Source: Deinococcus aquiradiocola
GTDB lineage: Bacteria > Deinococcota > Deinococci > Deinococcales > Deinococcaceae
Length of the DNA stretch: 64,000 nucleotides
Assembly: GCF_014646915.1 (NCBI RefSeq)
Contig: NZ_BMOE01000013.1
Location: forward strand, 33,153-97,152
Reading direction: 5' to 3'
In this document: positions 1 through 8,632 of the stretch, piece by piece
Layout: every line of letters starts with the position of its first letter
Numbering within the stretch: position 1 is the first letter of the stretch
Program-made: the position numbers and the translations under genes
The notes under the pieces: model-generated
Seen by the model: the letters and a program-made list of their open reading frames with translations, nothing else
Told to the model about the DNA's origin: nothing
Databases searched by the model: none

Positions 1-1
1 C

Positions 2-91
2 TGGGTGTGCGCCCGCTGCCTGCACAGCGAGCCGGACCGCGCGGACCTGTACCTCGTCCCGCAGGAGCACGGCGCGCCCGACCAGCCGTAG
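2..91 (+). CDS. C-terminal fragment of an unidentified protein
   Basis: An open frame enters from the left edge and ends at TAG (89-91), giving 29 residues with a CARC pair of cysteines near the visible start and a polar tail. Codon use is like the neighbouring genes and a hairpin follows the stop, so this looks like the true end of a gene. Too little is present to name a family. Confidence 0.55.
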   Translation, partial: WVCARCLHSEPDRADLYLVPQEHGAPDQP

Positions 92-100
92 ACACGACGA

Positions 101-128
101 GGGGCGACCCCCACGCGGAGGCCGCCCC
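101..128. terminator. Hairpin between convergent genes
   Basis: GGGGCG and a CC pair match GG plus CGCCCC around a 10-nt loop. It lies between the stop of the left-edge gene and the stop of the DUF805 gene on the other strand, so it may serve both. There is no T-run on either side. Confidence 0.45.
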
Positions 129-139
129 GGACGCGCACT

Positions 140-556
140 TCAGAAGGCGGGCTTGGGAGCCTCGTTCAGGCCTTTGGGGTTGGGACCCCACTTGTTGCTG
201 CCGGGCTTGCTGTCGAGAACGGTGAACACCAGGATCACGATGCTCAGGCCGATCAGGGTCAGCAGGTACCACCAGCCGCTGAAGCCCGCGTCGTGCAGGC
301 GGCGCACGGTGACCGCGATGGTCGGGATGAGCGTGGCGAGGCCGTAGATGCTGAGCAGCCCGACGAACAGCATGCCGACGGGGGACATGGAACTGGCGCT
401 CCCGCTGCTGAGCACACCGCTCGTCACGGCGAACAGGCCGTACAGGACGGCCGTGATGATGAAGTTGACGAGCGTGAACATCCAGAATTCACGGCGGCGG
501 GCGCGGCCCGAGAAGTTGGCGTAGTTGTTGCGGATGACGTTCAGGTATTCGTTCAT
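140..556 (-). CDS. DUF805 family membrane protein
   Basis: A 138-residue protein with the DUF805 signature: a GRARRREFW motif near residue 20, an RRLHDAGFSGWW motif near residues 85-97 and a PGSNKWGPNP tail motif. Between these are about four hydrophobic membrane segments. DUF805 proteins are small inner-membrane proteins of unknown biochemical role. The start is supported by GGGAG five to nine bases upstream. The next gene upstream on the same strand also carries a DUF805 domain, so this looks like a tandem paralog pair; 174 bp separate them, so they may be transcribed separately. Confidence 0.9.
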   Translation of the reverse strand: MNEYLNVIRNNYANFSGRARRREFWMFTLVNFIITAVLYGLFAVTSGVLSSGSASSMSPVGMLFVGLLSIYGLATLIPTIAVTVRRLHDAGFSGWWYLLTLIGLSIVILVFTVLDSKPGSNKWGPNPKGLNEAPKPAF

Positions 557-730
557 GCGGTTCTCCCTGTCGGGCGTGGGGCCGGGTGGGCCGCCCGTGC
601 TGGCGTGTGACGGACATGAGTTCCCGATACATTTCCGCTCACTCTTCTCAGACTACAGGAAGGGGATGGCAGCCGTACACGCACCTGCCCGTCCCCGGCC
701 GCGTTCCGCCCGCTCCGCGAGGGCCGCAGG

Positions 731-1495
731 TCAGTACGCGCCGTTCGCCCTGCCCAGCGCCTGTTTAGGGTTCTCGCCCCACCTGTTGCTGCTGGGCGTG
801 CCCTCGGTCGCCAGGAACACCAGCAGCACGATCAGGCCCGCGAGCGGCACGAACGCGATCAGCTGCCACCACCCGCTGCGGCCCGTGTCGTGCAGGCGGC
901 GCGTCGTGATCCCCAGCTGCGGCAGCAGCAGCCCCAGCGACACCACCGCGCCCAGCGGCCCGGACCCCCGGCCGTCACCGAGATCGCTGAAGAGGATGCC
1001 GTCCAGCACGGCCGCCACGATCGTCAGCAGCAGCAGGAACAGCGTGAACATCCAGAACTCCCGGCGGCGGGCGCGGCCCGTGAACACCGCGTACTTCTTC
1101 GTGACGGCGTCGATGAAGGACGCGAAGGCGCCCTCCACCGACCCGTCCGGCGTGCGGCCCGCACCGGGCGCGGGCGGCACCACCCACCCGGAAGGCGCGG
1201 CGGCACGTGCCGGTCCCGGGCCTCCTCCGAAGCGCAGGGCGTTCAGGCCCTCCACGGCACGCGCCGCGCACGTCCGGAAGCGCCGCTCGTCCTCCGGGTC
1301 GAGGTCTATCCCGTCGTGCATGACGCGGTTCCGCAGGAAACTCACCTGCTTCAGGTCGCGCTGCACGTCGTCCGGCAGCGCCGCACCGAGGCTCTGCGCC
1401 TTCTCGCCCATGCCTGCCCCCACCGCGCCCAGCCGCGTGAGGAGCGTCTCGATCTCGACGGAGGTATCGCGAACCATGCGGAGCGTATCGGTCAT
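731..1495 (-). CDS. HEPN-like domain fused to a DUF805 membrane domain
   Basis: A 254-residue protein. Residues 1-90 are helical and soluble and contain R55-N-R-V-M-H60, which matches the RN-x3-H signature of HEPN ribonuclease-like domains (DUF4145-type, by inference). A Gly/Pro/Ala linker (about 90-120) leads to a DUF805 domain with GRARRREFW at 140-148, RRLHDTGRSGWW at 199-210 and several membrane segments. I place the start at the ATG at 1495 because AAGG lies just upstream; the frame stays open further upstream, but that part has non-coding character. The function is unknown. If the HEPN part is active, this would be a membrane-tethered RNase; the motif alone does not prove activity. Confidence 0.75.
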   Translation of the reverse strand: MTDTLRMVRDTSVEIETLLTRLGAVGAGMGEKAQSLGAALPDDVQRDLKQVSFLRNRVMHDGIDLDPEDERRFRTCAARAVEGLNALRFGGGPGPARAAAPSGWVVPPAPGAGRTPDGSVEGAFASFIDAVTKKYAVFTGRARRREFWMFTLFLLLLTIVAAVLDGILFSDLGDGRGSGPLGAVVSLGLLLPQLGITTRRLHDTGRSGWWQLIAFVPLAGLIVLLVFLATEGTPSSNRWGENPKQALGRANGAY

Positions 1496-1588
1496 GCCTT
1501 CAGAGTACCGGGCGGGCATGCTGTCCCTCCTGTCAACTGCGTGCGGGCAGGACGTGACGCGGCCCTCAGTCGGCACGCGGAATCCGGG

Positions 1589-1594
1589 TAGACT
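1589..1594 (+). promoter_or_regulatory. -10 element TAGACT
   Basis: TAGACT lies 8 nt before a GTG that opens a 27-codon ORF (1603-1686) running into the radical SAM gene. No clear -35 is visible. Confidence 0.4.
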
Positions 1595-1602
1595 GGTGAA
1601 CT

Positions 1603-1686
1603 GTGACGCGCACGGCGCGAGAACGGCCAGGTCAGGTCCCCAGGGGTGAGCGGGGGAGTTGGGCCTCGCCAAGAGGAGACTTTTGA
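1603..1686 (+). CDS. Possible 27-aa upstream ORF coupled to the radical SAM gene
   Basis: GTG at 1603 opens 27 codons ending TTT TGA. The TGA (1684-1686) overlaps the TTG start of the radical SAM gene as TTGA. The peptide is Arg-rich and resembles nothing I know. It could be a short translated leader that feeds ribosomes to the TTG start, or it could be chance: the spacing from the -10 (8 nt) is longer than in the clear leaderless cases. Confidence 0.25.
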   Translation: MTRTARERPGQVPRGERGSWASPRGDF

Positions 1687-3254
1687 GTTACTGGCGAAAA
1701 ACAATCAAGCCGCTGCTGGACGACGAAATCGGCACCATTCACAAGCAGGCTCCGGCCCGCGTGACGCTCGCCTTCCCGAACCGGTACTCGGTCGGCATGG
1801 CGAGCCTGGGGTATCAGGTCATCTACCGGCTCTTCAACAACGTGGACGGCGTCGCGTGCGAACGGACCTTCCTGCCGGACGACCCGGACGCGTTCGAGGG
1901 GACGGGCGAGGCCCTGCCGACCGTCGAGTCCGGCCGGGACGCCGGGGACTGCCAGCTGTTCGCGATGAGCGTGTCCTTCGAGCTGGACCTGACGAACATC
2001 ATCCGGACGCTGGACCTGGCGGGCATTCACCCGCTGCGCGAGAAGCGCGACGACAGCGACGCCATCGTCATGATCGGCGGGCCGCTCACGAGCAGCAACC
2101 CGTACCCGCTCACGCCGTTCGCGGACGTGATCGCCATCGGGGACGGCGAGCAGATCGTGCCGGTCCTCGCGGAAGCGCTGCGTGACGCCACGTCCCGCGA
2201 GGACTTCTACGACCTCGTGGACGGCATGCCCGGCATCTTCCTGCCCGCCCGGCACAGCCACGAACCGCAGTGGGCGACGGCCCCCAAGGAACTGCTGCCC
2301 GCGTACAGCCAGATCGTCACGCCGCACAGCGAGCTGAGCAACATGTTCCTGGTCGAAGCGCAGCGCGGATGCCCGCGCCCCTGCACCTTCTGCCTGGCCC
2401 GGACCATGTACGGCCCGAACCGCAACAACCAGGGGCAGGAACTGCTGGACACCATTCCCGACTGGGTCACCAAGGTCGGCCTGGTCGGCGCGGCCCTCAG
2501 CGACTTCCCGCACACCAAGTTCGTGGGCCGCACCCTGACGGACCGCGGCATCAAGCTCGGCGTGAGCAGCATCCGTGCCGACACCGTGGACGCCGAACTG
2601 GCCGAGATCCTCAAGGCGGGCGGCCTGCGGACCTTCACGGTCGCCTCGGACGCGCCCAGCGAACGCCTCCGCCAGTGGTTGAAGAAGGGCATCACCACCG
2701 AGGACCTCCTGAAAACCGCGCAGATCAGCCGCGACCTGGGCTTCAAGGGCCTCAAGGTGTACATGATGATCGGCCTCGGCCCCGAGAACGACGACGACAT
2801 CACCGAACTGATCTCCTTCACCAAGGAACTCGCCAAAGTCAACCGCATCGCTCTGGGCATCTCCCCCTTCGTGCCGAAACGTCACACGCCGCACTTCCAG
2901 GACTCCTTCGCGGGCGTGAAGACCATCGAGAACCGCCTGAAGCGCATCCAGAAGGAACTGCGCACCACCGCCGAACTCCGCAACGTGTCCGCCAAGTGGG
3001 CCTGGGTGGAGAACGTCATCGCGCGCGGCGGCGCAGATGTGGGCATGGCCGCCTACGCCATCTACAGGAACGAGAGCATCGGCGCGTGGAAGAAAGCCCT
3101 GGACGACGTGGGCTGGGTGGACCCCTACGAGGCGAACGAGAGCCGCATCGAGCTGCCCGCCGGTCAGATCGTGCGCGGCGACTACGGCCTGCACAGCCCC
3201 GACGACCTCGCCGGACGCAAGGTCAGCAGCCACGCCGAAGGCCTCGCCATCTGA
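1683..3254 (+). CDS. B12-binding-type radical SAM protein
   Basis: A 523-residue protein. The N-terminal part (about 20-190) resembles the Rossmann-like cobalamin-binding region of B12 radical SAM proteins. The radical SAM domain holds the CxxxCxxC iron-sulfur motif as C230-P-R-P-C234-T-F-C237. The substrate is unknown; related proteins with a DUF2344 partner are uncharacterised. I chose the TTG at 1683 because GAGGAG (1673-1678) lies 4 nt upstream; an upstream TTG at 1659 has no such signal. The DinB gene follows after 5 nt, so the two are probably co-transcribed. Confidence 0.85.
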   Translation: MSYWRKTIKPLLDDEIGTIHKQAPARVTLAFPNRYSVGMASLGYQVIYRLFNNVDGVACERTFLPDDPDAFEGTGEALPTVESGRDAGDCQLFAMSVSFELDLTNIIRTLDLAGIHPLREKRDDSDAIVMIGGPLTSSNPYPLTPFADVIAIGDGEQIVPVLAEALRDATSREDFYDLVDGMPGIFLPARHSHEPQWATAPKELLPAYSQIVTPHSELSNMFLVEAQRGCPRPCTFCLARTMYGPNRNNQGQELLDTIPDWVTKVGLVGAALSDFPHTKFVGRTLTDRGIKLGVSSIRADTVDAELAEILKAGGLRTFTVASDAPSERLRQWLKKGITTEDLLKTAQISRDLGFKGLKVYMMIGLGPENDDDITELISFTKELAKVNRIALGISPFVPKRHTPHFQDSFAGVKTIENRLKRIQKELRTTAELRNVSAKWAWVENVIARGGADVGMAAYAIYRNESIGAWKKALDDVGWVDPYEANESRIELPAGQIVRGDYGLHSPDDLAGRKVSSHAEGLAI

Positions 3255-3259
3255 GACGC

Positions 3260-3754
3260 GTGCCTCACCTGCTGCACTTCACGCCCGCCCCGGCCCGCAC
3301 GCCGGAGGTGGGCGTGCTGCTGTCGGTGCTGCACGAGGCGCGCGCGCGGACGCTGGCGCATCTGGCCGAGCGACCACCCGACCTGGACCGGCAGCCTGCC
3401 GTGGGGCACAGTGCCGGGACACTGCTGTACCACGTGGCGGCCATCGAGCTGGACTGGCTGTACGCGGAGGTGCGTCAGGAACCGTTCCCGGACGCGGTGC
3501 AGGAATGGTTCCCGCATGACGTGCGGGACGCGGCGGGCCACCTGAGCGTGGTGACGGGCGAGCCGCTGGAGCGCCATCTGGCGCGGCTCGCGTGGGTGCG
3601 CGCCCGGCTGGACGACACCTTCCGGGACATGACGCTGCCGGAGTTCCGGCGGGCACGGCGGCTGGAGGCGTACGACGTGACGCCCGAATGGGTGCTGATG
3701 CACCTGAGCCTGCACGAAACGCACCACGCGGGCCAGCTCGCGCTGCTGCCCTGA
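3260..3754 (+). CDS. DinB-family putative metal-dependent enzyme
   Basis: A 164-residue protein with the four-helix DinB/YfiT fold pattern. A histidine near GTLLYHVAAIELDWL and the C-terminal HLSLHETHHAGQL motif supply the three histidines that usually bind a divalent metal. DinB-like proteins include thiol-dependent transferases (bacillithiol or mycothiol S-transferases), but the substrate here cannot be told. It starts at GTG five bases after the radical SAM stop codon, which implies one transcript. Deinococcus has many DinB paralogs (general knowledge), so this is one member of an expanded family. Confidence 0.8.
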   Translation: MPHLLHFTPAPARTPEVGVLLSVLHEARARTLAHLAERPPDLDRQPAVGHSAGTLLYHVAAIELDWLYAEVRQEPFPDAVQEWFPHDVRDAAGHLSVVTGEPLERHLARLAWVRARLDDTFRDMTLPEFRRARRLEAYDVTPEWVLMHLSLHETHHAGQLALLP

Positions 3755-3778
3755 AGTGCCGGTCGGAGGCAGCTGCGC

Positions 3779-3784
3779 TAGCCT
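3779..3784 (+). promoter_or_regulatory. Leaderless -10 element TAGCCT
   Basis: TAGCCT, then exactly 6 nt, then the ATG of the cysteine-desulfurase-like gene at 3791. No Shine-Dalgarno site is present, which fits transcription starting at the start codon. Confidence 0.65.
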
Positions 3785-3790
3785 GACGGC

Positions 3791-4972
3791 ATGCAACTCG
3801 CTGATATTCGCGCTCAGTTTCCGCAACTGCAGGACGATCTGGTGTACCTCGACAACGCGGCGGGCGGGCTGGTGCCGCAGCGGACGCTGGACGCCGTGCA
3901 GGCGTACCTGTCGCGGTTCGGGAGCATCAACAGCATGCCGGGGCACGCGCGCGGCGCGGAGGTGCTGGCCCTGAAGGGCCGGGCGCGCGCGGCGACGGCA
4001 CTGTTCCTGAATGCCCAGCCGCAGGAGGTCGCGATCGGGCCGAGCGCGACGGCGCTGGCGTTCCGGCTGTCGGCGGCGTTCGCGCGGCTGTGGGGTGCGG
4101 GCGACGAGGTAATCATCTCCGAGCTGGATCACGAGGCGAACGCCAGCCCCTGGCGGGAACTGGAACGGGTGGGCGTGACGGTGCGCGTGTGGCGTGCACG
4201 GGACGACCTGACGCTGCACGTGGAGGACCTGTCGGCGCTGCTGTCCACCCGGACGCGGCTGGTGGCGTTCACGGCGGCCAGCAACGCGTTCGGGGTGCGG
4301 ACGCCGGTACGGGAGGCGGCGCGGCTGGCGCGGGAGGCTGGCGCGTGGGTGATGGTGGACGCCGTGCACATGGCGTCGCACGAACTGCCGGACGTGCGGG
4401 CGTGGGGCGTGGATTTCCTGACGTTCAGTCCGTACAAGGTGTTCGCGCCGCACCTGGGCGTGCTGTTCGTGCGGCGGGAACTGCTGGCGGGCCTGCCCGT
4501 CCCGAAGCTGGAGTTCGTGTCGGACGACGACATCACGAAGCTGGAGCACGGCACGCCGCAGTACGAACTGCTCTGCGGGTGGCTGGCGAGCCTGGAGTAC
4601 CTGCGGGAACTGGGCGGCCACGCCGAGCTGGACCGTGGAGCGCTGGAGGCGGCGTTCCGGCGCGTGGCGGAACTGGAGTCGCCCGTCGCGGCGCACCTGC
4701 TGGCTGGCCTGACGGGCGACACGCGCGTGACGCTGTACGGTCCGCACGATCTGGCGGGACGCGTGGGGACGTTCGGGTTCCGCGTGGCGGGCGAGCTGCC
4801 GGAGGTGACGACGGCGCGCCTGCGGGAGCGTGGCGTGAGTGCCGCGTCCGGGCACTTCTATGCCGTGATGCCGGTCCGGCGCCTGGGCCTGTACCCGGAG
4901 GGCGTGGTGCGGGTGAGCATCGCGCACTACACGTCGCTGCTGGACGCGCAACGGCTGCTGGACGCGCTGTAA
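3791..4972 (+). CDS. Cysteine desulfurase-like aminotransferase class V protein
   Basis: A 393-residue PLP enzyme of the class V aminotransferase fold. The likely Schiff-base lysine is K216 in FSPYKVFAPH, preceded by the pyridine-binding D190 in WVMVDAVH. The YLDNAAGG start region is typical of the cysteine-desulfurase-like family (TIGR01976 type). No iron-sulfur assembly genes are nearby and I see no clear catalytic cysteine loop, so true desulfurase activity is uncertain; a selenocysteine lyase or epimerase-like role is also possible. The start is set by the leaderless -10. A repeat element begins two bases after its stop codon. Confidence 0.85.
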   Translation: MQLADIRAQFPQLQDDLVYLDNAAGGLVPQRTLDAVQAYLSRFGSINSMPGHARGAEVLALKGRARAATALFLNAQPQEVAIGPSATALAFRLSAAFARLWGAGDEVIISELDHEANASPWRELERVGVTVRVWRARDDLTLHVEDLSALLSTRTRLVAFTAASNAFGVRTPVREAARLAREAGAWVMVDAVHMASHELPDVRAWGVDFLTFSPYKVFAPHLGVLFVRRELLAGLPVPKLEFVSDDDITKLEHGTPQYELLCGWLASLEYLRELGGHAELDRGALEAAFRRVAELESPVAAHLLAGLTGDTRVTLYGPHDLAGRVGTFGFRVAGELPEVTTARLRERGVSAASGHFYAVMPVRRLGLYPEGVVRVSIAHYTSLLDAQRLLDAL

Positions 4973-4973
4973 G

Positions 4974-5174
4974 ACGGTGTTGAGCTGAACTCTCGGAGTT
5001 CGGCCGAGCGAAGCGAGCACCGAAAAGTACGGTGTTGAGGGGGTGGAAGCGGGCAGGCGTCCTGCAGGGCGTATCGTCGTGAACGGACGCGGCTGGCCAC
5101 GCCACTCTTCCCGTTTTGCCCAAGAAGGGATGTCGGTGCTGTTCCCGGCATCTTTGGAACCTGATCAACACCGC
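4974..5174 (-). repeat. Modular palindromic repeat, copy A (reverse orientation, divergent)
   Basis: This is a reverse-orientation copy of the element also found at 8633, 14853, 16355 and 53958. All three boundary motifs read CGGTGTTGA or its complement instead of CGGTTTTGA, so the pairing arms changed together. The inner unit of about 40 bp is enlarged and diverged. The element begins about 2 nt after the upstream stop codon. The rest of this 300-bp gap holds only the terminator at 5227-5261; I see no gene. Confidence 0.85.
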
Positions 5175-5226
5175 ACGAGACGAGTTCCGACCCGGTTCCG
5201 GGTGGGGCGCGCAGGCAGGCTCAGGG

Positions 5227-5261
5227 CAGGAGGCCCGGACGGGAGTCGTCCGGGCCTCCTG
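5227..5261 (-). terminator. Strong hairpin after the small membrane protein gene
   Basis: A perfect 14-bp stem (CAGGAGGCCCGGAC and its complement) with a 7-nt loop sits just past the stop at 5274 on the minus strand. There is no T-run. Confidence 0.6.
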
Positions 5262-5273
5262 TCGTCTCGCGGT

Positions 5274-5540
5274 TCAGGTGTGGAGCAGCAGGGCCGTGAG
5301 TGCGCCGACCAGGATGGCGGCGGCGGCCGACACAGTTTCGGGGCTGTTGAGGCCGTGACGCCGGACGAGGTTCCCGGCGGTGAGGCCCATCAGGGCGAGG
5401 CAGACGAGGGCGAGGACGTTGCCGGGCGCGGCGAGCAGGATCTTGAGGGCGAAGTACACGACGACGCCGAGGACGGCACTCAGCAGGAACGTGAACGCGC
5501 GGGGCGGTGTGGGTCGGGGACTGGGGCGCTGTTCAGTCAC
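5274..5540 (-). CDS. Small multi-pass membrane protein, unknown
   Basis: An 88-residue protein with a Pro/Arg-rich cytoplasmic-type N-terminus (1-14) and three hydrophobic segments (about 16-36, 40-56 and 68-87). I do not recognise the family. Its ATG at 5540 overlaps the end of the transglutaminase-like gene by 8 nt, so it is translated as the second gene of that operon. A strong hairpin follows. Confidence 0.7.
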   Translation of the reverse strand: MTEQRPSPRPTPPRAFTFLLSAVLGVVVYFALKILLAAPGNVLALVCLALMGLTAGNLVRRHGLNSPETVSAAAAILVGALTALLLHT

Positions 5541-6477
5541 GCTGAAGCCACTCGGCGCTCAGGCGCAGGCCCTCCGGGGTGGGGGTATGCGGGTACCCGG
5601 CGGCCAGGGGAGGCAGTTCCGTGTCGAGGGTCTGGTCCCCCCAGACTTTCATGTGTGCGAGGACGCTGCCGCCGAAGGCGGTGTTGAAGGCCACGTCGGA
5701 CGCGTCGCGGCCCGTGGCGATCAGGATGCGGCCCACGCGGGGGACGTTGTGGCGCGCGTCGAAGGTGCGCCAAGCGCCGTCCAGCCACACCTCGAACCAC
5801 GCGTGGAAGTCCATGGGGCGGTAGTCGGGCTGCACGCCGATGTCCGGCAGGTAACCGCACACGTAGCGGGCGGGGAGGTTGAGGGCGCGGCAGAAGGCGA
5901 CGCCGGCGTGCGCGAAGTCGCGGCACACGGCGTACCCGGACTGGTACGCTTCGCGGGCGCTGGTGGAGGCGGTGCTGCCCGCCCCGTACTGCAGGCGCGT
6001 CTGCAGGTGGTCGCAGACGGCCTGAGCCTGCGCCCAGCCGCCCTGAATGTGCCCGAACAGCTGCCACGCCTCGGCGGACAGCAGGTCGCTGTCCACGTAG
6101 CGGCTGGGCAGCAGGTAGTGCAGCATGGGGCTGGGGAGGTCCTGCACGAGCGCCTTGGGGAGGTCCGGAAGGACGGGGTCCTTGTGGGCGGGCACTTCGA
6201 CGAGCAGGTCGTGGGACACTTCGAGTCGTCCGGCGGGCGCGAGGAGTCGCCAGACGGTGTTGCCGTGAGGGTCGAGGTAACTGCTGTGCTGCGCGAGCGG
6301 TAGGTCCGGCACGATACGTTTGCGGGACGCGAGGATGCGCTGGCCGGGGCGGTCGGTGGGTTCCACCACGAACAGCATCGGGGTGGGCTGGCTCAGTTCG
6401 AAGTGCAGTTCGAATCCCGCGCGTATGCGGATGGTCTCGGCCCGGCTGGGGTCTGGGCTGGAGGCAGGCGACGTCAT
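5533..6477 (-). CDS. Transglutaminase-like protein
   Basis: A 314-residue protein. Residues 20-110 form the beta-rich N-terminal domain common in bacterial transglutaminase-like proteins. The core follows with the catalytic triad visible as C185 in GYAVCRDFAH, H225 in DFHAWFEVW and D240 in RTFDARHN. There is no signal peptide, so it is probably cytoplasmic. Such proteins are often cysteine peptidases or amidases rather than cross-linking enzymes. The ATG at 6477 is preceded by a leaderless -10. It is divergent from the DUF255 gene and the small membrane gene overlaps its end. Confidence 0.85.
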   Translation of the reverse strand: MTSPASSPDPSRAETIRIRAGFELHFELSQPTPMLFVVEPTDRPGQRILASRKRIVPDLPLAQHSSYLDPHGNTVWRLLAPAGRLEVSHDLLVEVPAHKDPVLPDLPKALVQDLPSPMLHYLLPSRYVDSDLLSAEAWQLFGHIQGGWAQAQAVCDHLQTRLQYGAGSTASTSAREAYQSGYAVCRDFAHAGVAFCRALNLPARYVCGYLPDIGVQPDYRPMDFHAWFEVWLDGAWRTFDARHNVPRVGRILIATGRDASDVAFNTAFGGSVLAHMKVWGDQTLDTELPPLAAGYPHTPTPEGLRLSAEWLQRD

Positions 6478-6482
6478 GCCAC

Positions 6483-6488
6483 ATGGTA
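6483..6488 (-). promoter_or_regulatory. Leaderless -10 element TACCAT
   Basis: On the minus strand TACCAT is followed by 5 nt and then the ATG of the transglutaminase-like gene. Confidence 0.5.
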
Positions 6489-6581
6489 GCGGTTCGCCGG
6501 GCCGGGCCGTAGGGGACGTTCTCTGAAGGTTTCGTGCGTGTTCCCGGCGGGCGTGGGCGGGCGGCCGGGGGCCGCGTCCTG

Positions 6582-6587
6582 TAGCCT
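6582..6587 (+). promoter_or_regulatory. Leaderless -10 element TAGCCT
   Basis: TAGCCT plus 6 nt plus the ATG at 6594 of the DUF255 gene. No Shine-Dalgarno site is present. Confidence 0.65.
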
Positions 6588-6593
6588 GAACGC

Positions 6594-8630
6594 ATGACGG
6601 AAGACGCTCACCTGAACCGGCTCGCGCAGGAGACGAGTCCGTACCTGCGGCAGCACATGCACAACCCGGTGGACTGGTACGCGTGGGGTGACGAGGCCTT
6701 CGAGGAGGCGCGGCGCAGTGACCGGCCCGTGCTGCTGTCGGTGGGGTACTCGACGTGTCACTGGTGTCACGTGATGGCGCACGAGAGTTTCGAGGACGCG
6801 GCCACGGCGGCCTTCATGAACGCGAATTTCGTGAACGTGAAACTGGACCGCGAGGAGCGGCCCGACATCGACGGGCTGTACATGAGTGCCGTGCAGGCGT
6901 TGACGGGGTCGGGCGGGTGGCCGATGACGGTGTTCCTGACGCCGGACCGGCGGCCCTTCTACGCGGGCACGTACTTCCCGCCGCGTGACCTGCAGGGCAT
7001 GCCGAGCTTCATGCGGGTCATGACGTCCGTCGCGGGCGCGTGGCGCGACGACCGCGACAAGCTGGAGGGGAACGCGGAGGCGCTCACGGCACACATCCGC
7101 GAGGCGAGCGTGCCGAGGCCCGGCCCGGACGCGTGGCCGGACGACCTGCTCCCGCACGCGCTGCAGAACCTGCGCGCCCTGCACGACGAGCGGAACGGCG
7201 GTTTCGGCCGCGCCCCGAAATTCCCGTCCCCGACGACGCTCAGCTTCCTGCTCACGCAGCCGGACGGGCAAGACATGGCCCTGCACGCCATGCACGCCAT
7301 GCTGCGCGGCGGCATCTACGATCAGGTGGGCGGCGGGTTTCACCGGTACAGCGTGGACGAGGCGTGGCGCGTTCCGCACTTCGAGAAGATGCTGTACGAC
7401 AACGCGCAGCTCGTGCGGGTCCTGCTGAGCGGCTTCACGCTGAGCGGCGACCCCGCGCTGCTCTCGGGCGCGCAGGACACCCTGACGTACCTGGAGCGCG
7501 AGATGCGCGCCCCGGACGGCGGGTACTACAGCGCGCAGGATGCCGACTCGGGCGGCGTGGAGGGCCTGACGTTCGTGTGGACGCCGCAGGAGTTCCGGGA
7601 CGTGCTGGGCGAGGACGCGGACGACATGGCGCGCGTGTTCGGCGTGACGCCGGAGGGGAACTTCATGGACCCGCACCGGCCCGAGTTCGGGCGGCGCAGC
7701 GTGCCGTACCTGCCGCACGGCGTCCCGACGGACCTGCAGGAGCGCGTGCGGGACGCGCGGGCCCGGCTGTTCGCGGCCCGGGCGGCGCGCGTGCAGCCGG
7801 GCCGGGACGACAAGGTCCTCACGGGCTGGAACGGCCTGATGCTGGCCGCCCTGGCGGACGCGGCCCGCGTGACGGGCGACGCGCACTGGCTGACGCTCGC
7901 CCGGCAGAACCGCGACTTCGTGCGCGCGAACCTCCTCGACCCGCATGCGGACGGGACGGAGGGCGCGTCGGCGCTGCTGCACACCTTCAAGGACGGCCGC
8001 GCCCGCGTGAGCGGCCTGCTGGAAGACCAGGCGGTGTACGCGCTTGGCCTGATTCAACTGTACCGGGCGGGCGGGGACCTGAACGACCTGATGTGGGCGC
8101 GCGCCCTGTGGCGCACGGTGCGCCGTGAGTACTGGGACGACGAGGCGGGCGTGTTCTACACCACCGCGAGCGGGCAGGAGGTGCTGATCACGCGCCGCCC
8201 GGAGTTCTTCGACGCGGCCGTCGTCAGCAGCCACGCGGCCGCCACGCAGCTCGCCGTGTGGATGGAGCGTTACTTCGCGGATGAGGACGCCGGGCGCGTC
8301 GCGCGCCGCGCGGTCGGCACGTACGCGCAGGAGCTGCTGGCCGCGCCCGCCGGGCTGGGCGGCCTGCTGTTCGCCGCCGCGCACCTCCTCTCGCCCGAGA
8401 CGGAGGTGGCCGTGCTGGGCGACCCGGCCGAACGCGCCCCGCTGGAGCGGGAACTGGCGCGGCACGAGCTGCCGTTCACGGTGATCGCGCCCGCCGTGCG
8501 CGGCGAGGGCCTGCCGGTGCTGGAGGGGCGCGGCGGGCACGGCACGGCGTACGTGTGCCGGGGCCGCACCTGCGACCTGCCCGCCCGCGACCCGGACACG
8601 CTGCGCGCACAGCTGCTCGCGCTCGGCTGA
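6594..8630 (+). CDS. DUF255 thioredoxin-domain protein (YyaL/SSP411 family)
   Basis: A 678-residue protein. Residues 1-160 form the DUF255 thioredoxin-like domain with the CxxC-type motif C55-H-W-C58 in [14 protein letters not shown]. The rest is an alpha/alpha-toroid resembling N-acylglucosamine 2-epimerase and cellobiose epimerase folds. Full-length family members are 650-750 residues, so it is complete. Its role is not established in bacteria; a redox-linked carbohydrate role has been proposed for the family. Repeat copy B starts 2 nt after its stop codon. Confidence 0.9.
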   Translation: MTEDAHLNRLAQETSPYLRQHMHNPVDWYAWGDEAFEEARRSDRPVLLSVGYSTCHWCHVMAHESFEDAATAAFMNANFVNVKLDREERPDIDGLYMSAVQALTGSGGWPMTVFLTPDRRPFYAGTYFPPRDLQGMPSFMRVMTSVAGAWRDDRDKLEGNAEALTAHIREASVPRPGPDAWPDDLLPHALQNLRALHDERNGGFGRAPKFPSPTTLSFLLTQPDGQDMALHAMHAMLRGGIYDQVGGGFHRYSVDEAWRVPHFEKMLYDNAQLVRVLLSGFTLSGDPALLSGAQDTLTYLEREMRAPDGGYYSAQDADSGGVEGLTFVWTPQEFRDVLGEDADDMARVFGVTPEGNFMDPHRPEFGRRSVPYLPHGVPTDLQERVRDARARLFAARAARVQPGRDDKVLTGWNGLMLAALADAARVTGDAHWLTLARQNRDFVRANLLDPHADGTEGASALLHTFKDGRARVSGLLEDQAVYALGLIQLYRAGGDLNDLMWARALWRTVRREYWDDEAGVFYTTASGQEVLITRRPEFFDAAVVSSHAAATQLAVWMERYFADEDAGRVARRAVGTYAQELLAAPAGLGGLLFAAAHLLSPETEVAVLGDPAERAPLERELARHELPFTVIAPAVRGEGLPVLEGRGGHGTAYVCRGRTCDLPARDPDTLRAQLLALG

Positions 8631-8632
8631 TC

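Noticed and set aside
1659..1682. Radical SAM start at TTG 1659
   Set aside because: No ribosome site is present there, while GAGGAG lies just before the TTG at 1683.
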